Positions 47,665 to 59,400 of a DNA stretch of 64,000 bases are shown here, piece after piece. The stretch is from Neopestalotiopsis rosae (Eukaryota; Ascomycota; Sordariomycetes; Amphisphaeriales; Sporocadaceae), in NCBI GenBank assembly GCA_023078685.1, contig JALGAS010000001.1, positions 1,426,001 through 1,490,000 on the forward strand, in the 5' to 3' direction. Below the pieces are notes generated by a model, which saw only the letters and a list, made by a program, of their open reading frames with translations, was not told where the DNA came from and did no database searches. Made by a program: the position numbers and the translations under genes. How positions within the stretch are numbered: the first letter of the stretch is position 1; each line of letters begins with the position of its first letter.

Positions 47665-48190
47665 TAGAACAATGTTCGTGTCATTCTCCACTGCCTAGCT
47701 CTCACTTGAACGAATCCCTTGCCGAAAACACGATAGTCCGATCTGACCTATTGTCCAGATGTCAATTGCGTGTCTGCACGGTGGCAGACTAGCTGAGGTG
47801 ATAACATGCGCTCTCAATCGTTTTGAGAGCGCCAGACTGGTTAACCTAGGGAGCGACAAGTCCTCCGACTATTACCAGGCAGATCAAGCTGTGCTGTCCA
47901 CGAATGGAAAAGGCAGCGCTAAAGATCACTCGGCTTGCCAACGCGACCCCCGCGTACCCCAATCACGTTTGGTGGGTGTGGGGGGGAGGGGGGGATGAAG
48001 AGGAGAAGGCTGTTCCTGAGAGCCACAGACTGGATATGTTGGTTCGATGTTCACGAGCTTGGTCGTTAAGCGATTCTTACTGGTAGTGGGTTCGATGAGG
48101 CTGTATTATACGGCGTCCGCAACAGTCGCGTACAAGCCGGGATTGCCCTAAGCGCCTCGAAAACCATGGGCATAATGACCGGGTACCATA
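47665..48190. other. Gene-free region with short G-rich tract
   Basis: I see no gene. A run GGTGTGGGGGGGAGGGGGGG lies near 47974-47993 and is a potential quadruplex former. Confidence 0.35.
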
Positions 48191-48194
48191 ATCT

Positions 48195-48400
48195 TGGGCG
48201 GTGCCGATGCGCCTAATCCGGATGTCAGTCAGACTGACATCCAGCTTCACGAAGGTTCAGTGGGTACGAGCATGTCTTTGCACAGACGAGCCCACCCCTG
48301 TCTAGATATCCCTTGGCCAACACGTCTTTGGCTACGAAAAGCAAAGCGATGCAGACACTGGCAAGAGGATTCTATGTCGACTGCACTCTAGTGGTGGAGA
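48195..48400. repeat. Palindrome-bearing repeat, partial copy
   Basis: One palindrome (48220-48242, A centre) is followed by a flank matching 27790-27950 (AGGTTCAGTGGGTACGA, GATATCCCTTGGCCAA, GCGATGCAGACACTGGCAA). Confidence 0.78.
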
Positions 48401-48409
48401 TCACGACAA

Positions 48410-49330
48410 ACCTTACAATTTGGTATTTCGAACAGACAGCGTACGAAGATCTTAAGAACCAAGGACTGCCAACAATAGGACGATAGAATTCGCACTTGCC
48501 TGATTAATCGCTGGTGTTGTTATCTCTGATGTGAGGACATCGATTCCAATGCCAACATTGGAAAAGCCGGGGCCAGGGCCCCACGATATCTTCGGTCTGC
48601 GGGCGTCTGATCCACCCGCCAACCAAAGTGGCACAGGCATGTCGAATCACTGGTTTGGTCACACTAACGTGACCCACAGCTGATCAGCTCCTTACCCAAT
48701 GATATGAGTGTCCATACAACCGCGCTTGATGATCCCAGATTTATCACCTAGAAAGCGTTTGTGCATACTGCCAAGGACATATGAGCGCCTCCCGGTAGTT
48801 TGAAACGTTTTGGGTGAATTCGAAGCATTACATACACTTCCACGACTACGAATAAATTCGAGACCACACTTTCAATCGTCTAAAATTGTTGCATCCCGGG
48901 GGAACGGCCTGGTGTGCCGTGTGCGACTCATTATCTCGAACAGGCAAGCCACCTCTGTTGCTTGCATTATTTCTTTGTTCTCTGAATCAGACCATCAGGA
49001 GCGAATCAGACGTCGCCTGGGCTATGTCGCTTGAAGACGACATTGAGTGTCCTTTCATTACAAGTTGAACGCAACAACCTTTATCATTCATTGAAACTGC
49101 ATCTAAATCGACCTCGCAAGCCTCTGCCGTGGCGGGCTGCAGCCGATTCCAATATCGTGTCATGTCGCCGGGAATTGTCCTCTCCCCAGTGGCTGCGCCG
49201 CATGCGTGCGCTGGGATATATGATACGCGTCACAGCAACGATGCATGTTGCTGTCTGTGGTCACTTACTTAACCTTAGTGTACTGGGGCTGATCAGGATA
49301 TCCGACCAGTTGGTGGACAGATAATGTCGT
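48410..49330. other. Gene-free region
   Basis: No recognisable coding, RNA or repeat feature was found between the two palindromic repeat copies. Confidence 0.35.
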
Positions 49331-49334
49331 ATCC

Positions 49335-49830
49335 GTCGAACGTTCCCAAAGCTATGTCGAATGCGGATGTCAGTCAGACTGACATCCAAATGTGGCCAGA
49401 ATAATATTCATCCATTCTCCACCGGGCCCATGAACATTACTCTGGCCGAATTTGGATGTCAGTCTGACTGACATCCGGATTTGGCATAGCTTCGGCGGAC
49501 GTTCAACGGATGCGACGTTGTCTTTCCGCCAACCAGTCCGAAATTCTGAGCCAGTGGCTTGCCAATTTGAAACAACAACCAGAACATTTCACCCATGTTC
49601 ACGAATCAACTTGCTCTGCGTACCATCAGAAGCTATAACCCTGCCCTGCGATAAATCGTTGGTACACGCAGAATTAGACCGGCCCTAATGCGGCCAGAAC
49701 GTTCGTTACTTGCCCTTTTCTTTCTTTTTATTCCCAGTGCCACAACTTCACGTTGCCCAGCCCCTCTTGATGTATCGTATCAACGCAAAAGTAGTAGAAT
49801 GATTTAATCAAGGCTTCTGACTGGCTAGCC
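49335..49830. repeat. Palindrome-bearing repeat, copy 5 with two palindromes 89 bp apart
   Basis: Palindromes at 49365-49387 (A centre) and 49454-49476 (T centre) lie unusually close. The right flank shares GGCATAGCTTCG, GTCTTTCCGCCAACCAGTC and CATCAGAAGCTATAACCC with copies at 21.4 and 27.4-28.0 kb. Confidence 0.8.
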
Positions 49831-50110
49831 GGGTATACGGTATGTCCTTGTTATGTTCTTGTTGTTGATGGCAGTCGACTCATGTACCAGCTCAAGGGCT
49901 GATTGTATTTCTACACCCATGGTATCGAATGACTACTCACGTGCAATAGGGGTCATTCCATCAAAGTTGCTTTGACGTCAAACGCATAACTGCAAGAGCG
50001 TGCCAGCACATAAAGGAGAGGGTACTTGGATTTCCTACGGTTACATAGACAGTCATTACCTCAGTGATCAATTTAAGCATATATCTTACTGTGACGAACT
50101 ATACAGAGAC

Positions 50111-50426
50111 AATCAAAATTGGCTTCTTGTTTGTCTCTCTTCTTACTGTCTTTGAGCACGGACGATCCACATCCGGCGCTGACATTCATGTACATCAGGC
50201 AGACCCACTTGGTATTGTCATCAATGAGTACTTCGGCAAGCCAAAGGCACTTAAGCTGACAGTAGAAACTCGTTTGTCGACCAGAGCCGGTTTTGGCTGA
50301 CTGAAGTACTCATGGATGACAGGACTAAGTGGGTCTGGCTGAGGTACATGAGTACCAGCGCCGGATATGGATCGTCCGTGCTCAAAAACAGGAGTAGAGC
50401 GCCAACAAGAAGAAGCCGATTTTGAT
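50111..50426. repeat. Fold-back (MITE-like) element, long-armed copy
   Basis: The left arm 50111-50247 and right arm 50290-50426 are inverted copies of each other over about 137 bp, around a loop of about 42 bp. Shared inner landmarks are GAGCACGGACGATCCA on the left arm and its reverse complement TGGATCGTCCGTGCTC on the right. It would fold into one long hairpin. The outer sequence differs from copy 1 at 11.8 kb; the inner GATCCATMTYYGGCGCT core is common. Confidence 0.8.
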
Positions 50427-50429
50427 GTA

Positions 50430-52260
50430 CCTCGAGAAAGCGAGGAATTGAGAAAACTGCATATGCCTGCACATTGGGCCAACAAAAAGACATTTCGTGT
50501 AGATAAGACTCTTTTAGTCATTGCCAACGATCAAATATCAATCTATCTATCTCCTGGTCTTGGTACAATCCTTGATCCTTGACCATTTTCTGGTTGCTGA
50601 CAGGAATAGACACATGCGCTTAAGCTCGATATCGATAATGTAGGATTATCCTTCTTGCGGTTCGATCCCGGGAGCGCGACGATGTGGCATCCTATCTTTG
50701 CAACGGATTGAATCGTCAGGCGGCCAAGCAGATCCCAACGACAATGAGCTCATTCCGGCTTATGATTTATCATTGAGACCCCCCGTTAGCTTTCGTGTGA
50801 ATCGCAAAGAAGTCGTGTGGAAAAGTCATACATAATTGGTGCTCTAAAGTATCTCAACATTGCTGCTGTTTGAGGATAAGACTCGTTATGGTATCAATCC
50901 ATTGCGTTTTGTTGCTAGCTGCCAACAACGCTTTGAAAGTATTTACAAGTCTAATGCAAACATTAGTAGTGCTCCTCTCAGCCTACGAATGGCATTGACA
51001 CGTCAAAGCCAACGTTCAGCGCATGAGACAGTGCAAGTTCGAAAGCATAGCCAGCGTAGCTATTCCGGACAACAAAGTGACTGTCCCTACAGAGTATTTA
51101 ACAGGCTATAGAATGCGAGGAGGGAGTGTAGGGAACTCCTGTGTGTTTGCTGCCTGACATGCATTGGAGAAGGATTACGTAGTACAGTCACAGCCCCAGT
51201 TGCTTGTTGCTTTCGATCATCCATGTAGTCATGGCCATGCATCCTTGACGAAGAACAAGCATGTATTAGCGGTCATGGAGGGAAAACACTTGGATCCGGC
51301 TTCCAAGGCTGCCTACCCGCAGGTATGAACAACATCGCGGTAACGTACTACTGTATCAGGAGGAAATTGGGGAATGAAAGACGAAGACCGTTGTTGGTCC
51401 AAGTCAAAGATGAATGTAGCCGGGATAATGCGTTCATGTACACTTCATCAATGTTAGATTAAGAAATTACCCATTCTTCATTGCTTATCAAAAAATGTGA
51501 CAGTTAAGTTCTGGACTTCTTTCTCTTTGTCATGCGCAATCAGATACTTATCTGTACCATTCAGCATAGTGCCGACAGCTACGAGCTACTGCACAGTACG
51601 TCGATGCGTCTTGTGAATCCGACTCAGTTGTTCAGTTATTCGACTTGCCGATGCCATGCTTGCTTGGAGGGTGGATGCCCGTAGACCGAAGATATTGTGG
51701 GTCATAACTCCGACTTCCGGACGTAGTACGTAATAGTGGCTGCAGTATTTAATGGTGTACCGTGGTATCTGCCCAACTGCCATGATTGTCCCCGAAACTA
51801 TAATTGAGCAACAAATAACCCACATTAATAAGGAAGTGGGTCTTATATCCTTTGCTCGTTGTGTACCGAATTTAGAGACTATAGACTTAGAGGTCTACAC
51901 CCGGGGCGCCGGAGCTTAGACCCACATTTCACCGGGTCCCGGGGTTTAGGTCCACAACTCAAGTTCTTCAGTTACAGGCGAGGTCCACTTTACGGGTACC
52001 ATAGTGCATTCCTTCTTGCAGTGGGCAGCTACAAACTTGCAAAATTGCCATAGCTTGCATGATTGAGAGAGCAACTAGTGAGCTGTGAAGCTCCCGTACG
52101 TTTCACAAATATACAGACTCTACCTCTGCGACCGTTGTAAGTACTCGAATGGTGTGCAACTCCGTTGGGCGACACTTATTTGATCGAACGTCCAGGAAGA
52201 AATCTTCGCTATCTTATAGTCCGCCAAAAGGAGACTAGAGCTGTCTTTTCACCTTATATC
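50430..52260. other. Gene-free region
   Basis: About 1.8 kb without a gene I can support. Frames near 50860-51110 and 51590-51830 are short and show no domain. Confidence 0.35.
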
Positions 52261-52273
52261 TCGATTGTTCCGG

Positions 52274-52840
52274 ATGATGTACCGCCATTTCTTATGTATG
52301 CCGCTCGAGTTACAGGAACACGTCTGGCGACTTGCCATGCAGAACCCAAGAATGTTATGGCTCGAGGAAATCCGCCGTAGCCAATATACCTGGCGTGCGT
52401 TTCCAGAAGAAACACCTGCAATATTGCAAGTTTGCAACCATTCTAGGGGCTTGGGTATGCGGCATTATCACAGACTTTGCCTCAAATCAAACAGCCAATA
52501 CATTTATATCAACTACGACCAGAATATTATTTTCATACACTTACTGGATATGCAACTATGCCAGACACCCCTTATTGGAATCGATTTCACAGTGGGCCTT
52601 GATATATTTCGCATACGACACCTAGCTACGTCAGCTTTCAACTGGCATTTACTGTTGTTGAGGATCTCGAATCTCCACGAGTTTGCGATGCTCGAGACGT
52701 TTACGCTATTTCTCGGAGAAGGCCCGCACGAATGTCTCAAAGTCACACAATCCAATCGATACATTATACTTCCATTGCCCAGCATCAATTCAGAAGAGGC
52801 GCATCCGCTTGAGGGTATACGAAGATATATTGCGAAGTAG
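52274..52840 (+). CDS. 2EXR-domain-like protein
   Basis: A single-exon frame of 188 residues from the ATG at 52274; the frame is open further upstream without an ATG. The N-terminal part, FLCMPLELQEHVWRLAMQNP then RMLWLEE and PAILQVCNHSRGLGMRHYHR, follows the pattern of the fungal 2EXR domain (F-x-LP-x-ELR-x2-IW-x4-PR, later P-x-LL-x-VC-x-ESR). The usual LR and ESR are changed to LQ and HSR. The function of this family is unknown. Most relatives I know are longer than 250 residues, so this may be truncated. It stands alone on the + strand. Confidence 0.6.
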   Translation: MMYRHFLCMPLELQEHVWRLAMQNPRMLWLEEIRRSQYTWRAFPEETPAILQVCNHSRGLGMRHYHRLCLKSNSQYIYINYDQNIIFIHLLDMQLCQTPLIGIDFTVGLDIFRIRHLATSAFNWHLLLLRISNLHEFAMLETFTLFLGEGPHECLKVTQSNRYIILPLPSINSEEAHPLEGIRRYIAK

Positions 52841-53084
52841 TATCGCAAGACCCGGTTAAAGCGAATCACGGCAAGTTGACAAGTGTATGAGGCAGTGCGC
52901 TATCTCACGTACGCTCTGCAGCATTCTCGACAAAAATCGGACGGCTCAGTACTCGGTGCATGTTACTTCTTCCGTCAACGAAAGTGTCTATTTCCCTGTC
53001 TTACGTATGATGCCTTTCAGACAGGAATATGTATTTAGATATAGCGCTGCCGTTCGTACTCCATCACACAACTCGACTCGCATT

Positions 53085-54017
53085 CTAATGTAGCCGTATC
53101 GCTTCCAGTCTCTCAACCACATTGCGCAACTTCATGCAGGTGATCTCCAGACTCTCGAGTGCATCTTTCATCATCTCCAAATCATCCATCGCATCAGTGC
53201 TTTCTTCGCCAGAGGAAAGGCTTTCGCCATCGCCGCTGTCCTCCGAAACGGTCGTCTCCGTGTCATCGGCAACGAAATCTGCGAGGCTTTCGCCATCGTC
53301 GGAGCCGTCTGTAGATCTTTCTGACGGGTCTGATTCGTTTGTATCGTCGCTATACTCTCCGCCTCCTCAACGACAAGTCAGTTAGGATCAATCATAACAT
53401 TTCGGAGAAGTCACCTCTGAACGTACTGTAAGCCGGAACAGAGTCGGTCCTTGTAAACTGCAATGAATTGGTATCAGGCATCGTGTCATTGCTTGGGACT
53501 GTCTTGCCTGGATAATTGAAGAGAGGCAGTGGTATGTGAAGAAAACTCCGGATCGAAGAGACTTATGTTTGAAGCTTTGCTGAATGGAATGAGCTCGATG
53601 CTTTCTCTTTCTTGTCCCCTTATCTCCACGTTCAAGGCGCTCAAAACGTCCAATCCTACCCAACTCAGAGAATGTCTCATGTACTGGTCCGCCCTCTCAA
53701 TTTTTCTATTCGTTGAATCGCTCTTCAAATCAATATTGAACCTCATCCCCTTGTACGGTCTCCTGCCTTTTGATCTCTTTGCTGCTCGCCAGGCCACTGG
53801 GCCACAAGCATTTATTCGAAGTGGTTTTGCCGCCATGGGTCAAGATTCAAGAATGCAACAGCGACACCATCACTCACCTGCTTGACTTGGGTATCAGGGC
53901 CCTGAGTTCGGTCCCCTCGAAGCGGCTTCCTACAACGTTTGCAGCCGCGTGGTCGTCTGGGCCGGGAAAAAAGGCGCAATAAGGCACAATAGCCAGGTCT
54001 CAACCCAGGATCGTCAT
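53085..54017 (-). CDS. Five-exon gene of unknown function with acidic Ser-rich tail
   Basis: Exons 54017-54005, 53956-53878, 53762-53563, 53507-53427 and 53365-53085 join in frame to 217 residues. Donors are GTTGAG, GTGAGT, GTCTCT and GTACGT; acceptors CCCAG, GCAG, CCAG and TGAG. The donors at 53562 and 54004 are weak, and other choices are possible. The protein reads MTILDDHAAANVVGSRFEGT, then RPYKGMRFNIDLKSDSTNRK, DQYMRHSLSWVGLDVLSALN, DTMPDTNSLQFTRTDSVPAY, and an acidic serine-rich segment with two GDGESL/DDGESL repeats. It closes with a helix DALESLEITCMKLRNVVERL. The acidic tail has no ATG of its own and only makes sense joined to the rest. No family is recognised. Confidence 0.5.
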
Positions 54018-54604
54018 GCTCAGGTAGCGGGCATTCCAGAATACTCAAATCGCGGTAACGGCAAGGTCATGTCAGTCTGTGGCACGCCGGAACGGAAATT
54101 CTCATGTGTGGTAATGTTGGCATGGGCGATACTTGTCCAGATTCAGCCGGAGATCTTTGAGGAGGTTACTATGAAAAATCAAGAAGGCTGGGTCTCAAGG
54201 AAGCGATCTGAAGGCACATGAATCATGGATCTAGACTTCCCGAATATGGTTGATAACTGTAATATATGACTTGGATGCAGCAAGCTGCCCCCGGCGCTCA
54301 TCATCTTCTAAATGTGTATAGACATGCCTCACAGCCAAGACTCTTTCCTTGAGGCCGCAACCTCCCTGGATACATTCTTCATCCCTTGTTATGCAGTCTG
54401 GATTGGTTTTATGCTGCGACAGGCGGATAACTTCGTGCTCCCTCCCTTGTCATCGGGAAGAATAGAGGCACGTCTGATGTATCCAAAGAAGCAATTAGAG
54501 CCTTTCCGCTTTGATGAGTCCCGGTAGTTGCTACACCAGATAGTATCCCAGGTGCTTGATTTTGAGCTGGGACAGGAGTTGAGTCCGACATGATACAAGT
54601 CTCG

Positions 54605-55483
54605 TTATCTCGGGTGTAGAAAAGCTTTCCCATCCAGCTCAACGCTTTTGCCCGAAATAATCTTCTCTTTGCCCATAATTCTTTGAACAGTCGGCCTAGT
54701 CTCCCAGCTGACAGTATACTTCTCTGGTGAATGATCGTTGCTTGGTACGCTCATCTTGACTTTAACGAGCGTGTAAGGCTGTCGTATGTTATGTGGCCCC
54801 CAGTTGCTTGGGTTCAATAAACCGATCGGATCTTTTTCATCATCGCCATATTCCCAGCCGACGCCAAGAATAGAGACGATGGATCCTTCCGGGAGAACAT
54901 GGGGCCCCTTACGGTATCCCTCACTTGCCTTGCGTTCTTCTCCAGGCCTGTTCAGAGCGAGATTCTGCATGTCCCCTGAGGTGATGGCTGTCTTGACACC
55001 ATTCGCAATTTGAATCCGATATTTAGCGAAAGCTGGTGGACCATATCGGAGCAGGACTTTTTTAGCCGAAACTGGTGGTCCATATTGGCGCAGGCCTCTT
55101 TGCATTCGCCGGCCTTCCTCTACCCAACCCTCGTATTGCCCGGTCTCCTCGGCGTCTTCGGCTGTGCGCTTTTCTCTCCCGTCATCTTCCAGCGTCGACT
55201 TCGGCTGAACAGTTTTTGACGGGTCGTTACTTTCTTTATCTGTGACTGCATCGGTGCCGCTCACGAAGCTTTCTGGACTTGAAGCTTTCCCTTGTTGAGA
55301 TAAGTCCGTTGTTTCGCCTGATGTATCCTTGCTACTGCTACTGCTCATCGGAGTGGTACCAGGGTTAGTTTGCCATCCATCGTCCTCCATGGCTCCTGTA
55401 TGAGCGTTTACGAGGGTTTTGACATTCGACATCATATCAGGTCGTGGTGGTGGCGGCGGCGCAGAAGGTGACGGGGATGACAT
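54605..55483 (-). CDS. Unrecognised 292-residue protein
   Basis: A single-exon minus-strand gene from ATG at 55483 (context CAAAATGTC). The N-terminus is Pro-rich (SPSAPPPPPRPDMMSN), followed by a long Ser/Thr/Asp-rich disordered segment. The C-terminal half looks folded and contains a near-repeat (LRQYGPPVSAKK, LRYGPPAFAKY), then VSILGVGWEYGDDEKDP and IRQPYTLVKVKMSVPSNDHS. It has no signal peptide or membrane helix. I do not recognise it. Good length, start context and composition support a real gene. Confidence 0.6.
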   Translation of the reverse strand: MSSPSPSAPPPPPRPDMMSNVKTLVNAHTGAMEDDGWQTNPGTTPMSSSSSKDTSGETTDLSQQGKASSPESFVSGTDAVTDKESNDPSKTVQPKSTLEDDGREKRTAEDAEETGQYEGWVEEGRRMQRGLRQYGPPVSAKKVLLRYGPPAFAKYRIQIANGVKTAITSGDMQNLALNRPGEERKASEGYRKGPHVLPEGSIVSILGVGWEYGDDEKDPIGLLNPSNWGPHNIRQPYTLVKVKMSVPSNDHSPEKYTVSWETRPTVQRIMGKEKIISGKSVELDGKAFLHPR

Positions 55484-55684
55484 TTTGATGTATTTTGATT
55501 TACGATTTGTGCAAGCTGTTTACTTTGCTGGCCTGTATTGAAGGATGGTCTGCGAATGCTAGAGTTTCAAAAAATTTGTAATGATCGAATACAAAGCTCG
55601 CATATTTATACTGTAGAAATAACTACTCGGAAGAGCAGTGGTCAAGATGACTTGAACGCATCAGCACCATCGGACCAAGATACT

Positions 55685-55765
55685 TTTTCGTCTCCATTTT
55701 CCGCCTCGGAGTATGGACGATCCATATTTGGTGCTAACATCTACTATGTGTACTATTTTGATCTT
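55685..55765. repeat. Single arm of the fold-back family
   Basis: TATGGACGATCCATATTTGG followed by TGCTAACATCTAC matches the inner arm core of the elements at 11.8 and 50.1 kb. No partner arm is nearby. Confidence 0.55.
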
Positions 55766-55769
55766 GCAC

Positions 55770-56443
55770 GAGCCCAGTATTGTACAAGGTAGTGTGTCTT
55801 CTTCTTAGCCATTTTCCGGTGTAACTACAGCATTATAAATGTATCCAAAGGACAATGTGGATACAATACAAAAAGAGGGCCAGATTTCATTCAGTCACGC
55901 TTGTTCGTCCATCATTTGATTTTCTTGGCGAAAACGAGCAGGTAACTAATAAGAAATTGCGGACTCAAGATCCAAAAGGAGAGAAATAGATCTGCTCCAA
56001 ATGGTACGTATCCCACGGGACAGCCCAGATTTCCACGAAATTCAATGTATTACACTCCAGGTCAAATTGTGGACGTCGACTCGTCCCATACCATGCGGTT
56101 TTGCTTAGCCCCCTTCAAGCTGTCCATATATTGATCTTGAAGTACCGTTTCAAGGAAGGAATGGAGCAAACTACGATCAAAGACCATTATAGGATGTTCA
56201 AGATCCAGACCAAGGGCGGTCCAAAAAGCTTTTTCTGTCTTCAAAAGCCCTAAAAAGCTGAAAGGATCTGACGAGTTTGTCCATTTGCGCTCGTATTATC
56301 CTACGAAAACTTGGCGTCGAGTAACGGAATAATAAGGATTTGTTTTTCCGCAATCATGGTTACTGTGTACACTATATATTCTATTGGGAGGCTTGCAGTA
56401 GCAATATTGTGATCAGACCTTGTTACATCTTTCCGTACTCTCC
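55770..56443. other. Upstream region of the patatin gene
   Basis: No gene is seen. The stretch should include the promoter of the gene starting at 56444; an AT-rich ACTATATATTC lies near 56370, about 75 bases before the ATG. Confidence 0.4.
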
Positions 56444-59400
56444 ATGGCTCAATGCAAGCATTCTGATTGGCTACGTCTGATACGTCACGAATGTGGTTCG
56501 CAGCTTGAAGTCACGGACAGAATGGAGGAACTTGTATGCCAGCTTCACTGTCCAAATCAGACTTCTCCTGGTATAGCCCTATTCATTGGAGACGAAAACA
56601 AGAATGATGCTCTGCTGGAATTCGGGATACAAAAGTGTCCTTCTGGAAGAAGACACCGAGGCTGGAGGGCTCAAGTTCATCATTCTGAATTTTCGGGACC
56701 TTATGGGAAGTCAATACCTCTCCTCATTTTCAACGCTGAAGCGTCCACAAAATTGCAACCGGGCACGTTGAACAATACACCAAGATGCCATGAGACGCGA
56801 AACTACGAGATGACACCAACCATCGGCGAGAGAAGGCCGGTAGATGTGATCGATCACGTATATTGTCGCTTGCTGTTCCCATTCGTCGATGTCGTATGTA
56901 TTTTTGTGAACGACATTGGAGGCTTGAATCACTTGGCTTCTCGGCTCCGGGCATGGCTCAGGTATGGTCGAGCAACAACTGCTCAAAGCGGATTGAGGCT
57001 GTTCCTGATCTTTGACGAGCTTAAAGACGGTATGGAAGTATCGATCCGTGAGATCTTGACAGCAGACGCCAAAGGAATGATACCGCCAGTGTTTCAGGAC
57101 TATCATGTCTTTGATCTTGCACGTCCACCTCAGCAGACAAGGAGATCATCCCAAGAGACGCTACAGAGAAGACTTCACAACGAACTGACAAGGTGTCTCA
57201 TTTCGGCGCGGCGCAATCGTACCAGAAACGGAGAGCGTTTTTCAGCACAACACCTTTCCAAATTTCTTCAGTACGCTATGGATGAACTTGTTAATGTGGA
57301 TAGGAGCCCTCTAGATCTTGTACGCATGTCCAGAATGATGAATCCCGTTTCTCCCGATCTGAGTTCGTATCTCAATGCTTTTCTCCAAGAGGTAAAATCG
57401 GCCGAAGATGTGGAGATATTCGCAATTCCGATGATCATCTCCAGCTTCATTCTAGACCAGTACCCGCCTAACATGCATCGTAAGTCTCTCGTCAGACGCA
57501 TATTCGGGAGGAGTAATTAACACGAACAGCCTTCCGCCCTGAACAAGTCTTTCGTGTACTCTATCATGATGCCTGCCAACGTTTGCTCCAGAAAGGTCAA
57601 CGAGGTCCGCAGAGAACGATCGGCTACGATATTCCCACAAACTTCACAGAGCTTGCTGAGGAGGAGATGATCAAGCAATATAAACAATACAGGAGATCGA
57701 TGTCGGCTGTTGCACATCACCGAACCATAATGAACTGCTTTCGGTATAAGTGGGCTCAGATACGCTCCGACGAAGTATGTCTGTGTTGCTTGCGACGGCG
57801 ACCGCAGTATTGCTTGCCCTGTAGTCATAGTTTGTGTGAGACTTGTGTTCAGGTGTTTGGCAAGAACGAGGACGATATGCCTTGGACATTCGTCGTGAGA
57901 ACGTGTCCTCTCTGCAGTCAAGAAAACAGCAGGGCAATCATTGGTGTCAAGCCGCCGACGGCGAGCATCCGGGTCCTCAGTATTGATGGTGGAGGAACGC
58001 GGGGCCGAGCGCCACTTGCATTTCTTCAGACGCTTCAGGACCGACTGCAGCTCCCAATGCCGGTGCAACACAACTTTGACTTCATATATGGCACCAGCTC
58101 TGGTGCAATCATAGCCGCCGTGTTATATGCGCTAGATTGGAGCATCGAGGAATGCACCGAGTACTTCGATATGTTCGCGCGCGTAGCTTTCCAGCCGCGG
58201 TGGTGGTGGTTGAAGGTACCGTTCTTGTCTGCCGTCTTACAGATGGTGGCTTCCCTGCTGGCCGACAGCCGATACTCGAGCAAGAACCTGGAAACAATCT
58301 TGCAAGATGTCTTGGGGACACGCAGTCTCATGGATTGTACTAGCGGCGCAGCTCGAGGCACCAAACTTGGAATCACAGTGACTACCATCCGCGACGCACG
58401 TGCCTGTGTCTTCACAAGCTATAATGGTGCTGGAGAGCAACGGCATGATACAGGTATTCTCCAGTTTCTTTCCATTTCTTCTCCTCTGTTCCACTTTCTT
58501 CCTATCGCTTCTCTTCTTCGTCCTATATCTCTCTATGAAGCGCCATGTTAACATATCATTCAAGACTACCAGGTGCTGTACCCGAAGAACGGCCTAAGCC
58601 GAGTCCCGCTCTGGGAAATGTAGGATGATATTGCATTCACAATCACAAAAAGTAAAAGTAAAAGGCTGATATCCTTGTAGCGTGCGGTGTAGTACAGCTG
58701 CTCCTTAGTACGTGGAAGGAACCGCTGTTGTTTTAATATTACATTCACACCGAGTCTTCGGTCAAGCTGACGTTTGGTAGCTATTTCAAGGTGAAACACA
58801 TTCCAGGCGTAGGAACATTTCAGGACGGTGGTCTGATGTTCAATAATCCTGCATCTATCGCCGTACGGGAAGTAGCGGCTCTGTTCCCCGACGCATCGGA
58901 ACCCGGGCTTGTCGTATCCTTGGGAACGGGCTCGTCGAGGCCATCGAACCCCCCTCCGGCCACGAACGAAAGACATTTTCTTCGGGATTCATTTCCTGCC
59001 CGCGTCTATCGGGCGTTTTGGAGTAGCGGGGATTCGAAGAGAGCGTGGCAACAGCTTGTTGACCATACTAAAGATGACCCCAGCAATGTCTTGTTTCGTT
59101 TCGATGTCGAGTACGACGGACGTGCTCCAGCCCTGGATAGTGTTGCGGAGATGGAAGATATCGGTCGTCTCGCGCGCGAAACTATCCAGGATTCCCCGAT
59201 GCTGTCGAAACTGGTCCACCGCATTCGGGCTGGGCTTTTTGTATTCGAGCTGGACCCCTTGCATGGTGCTCGGTTCCGGAATGGTGAAATTGAATGCTCA
59301 GGCCGCATAATTTGTCAACTGAGAGCGTCAAATGAGGAGCTGCGGGCCTTCATCTATCAGCTCATAGATCGGTCAGCTTTCTTTCGAATCGGCAATAGAA

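Noticed and set aside
50660..50690. tRNA T-arm-like GGTTCGATCCC
   Set aside because: The flanking bases do not form a five-pair stem, and no acceptor stem or anticodon arm is found upstream.
58620..58780. Single 161-nt intron in the patatin gene
   Set aside because: It would also keep the frame but would delete the conserved TAAP motif, which is encoded by a well-bounded 27-nt exon within it.
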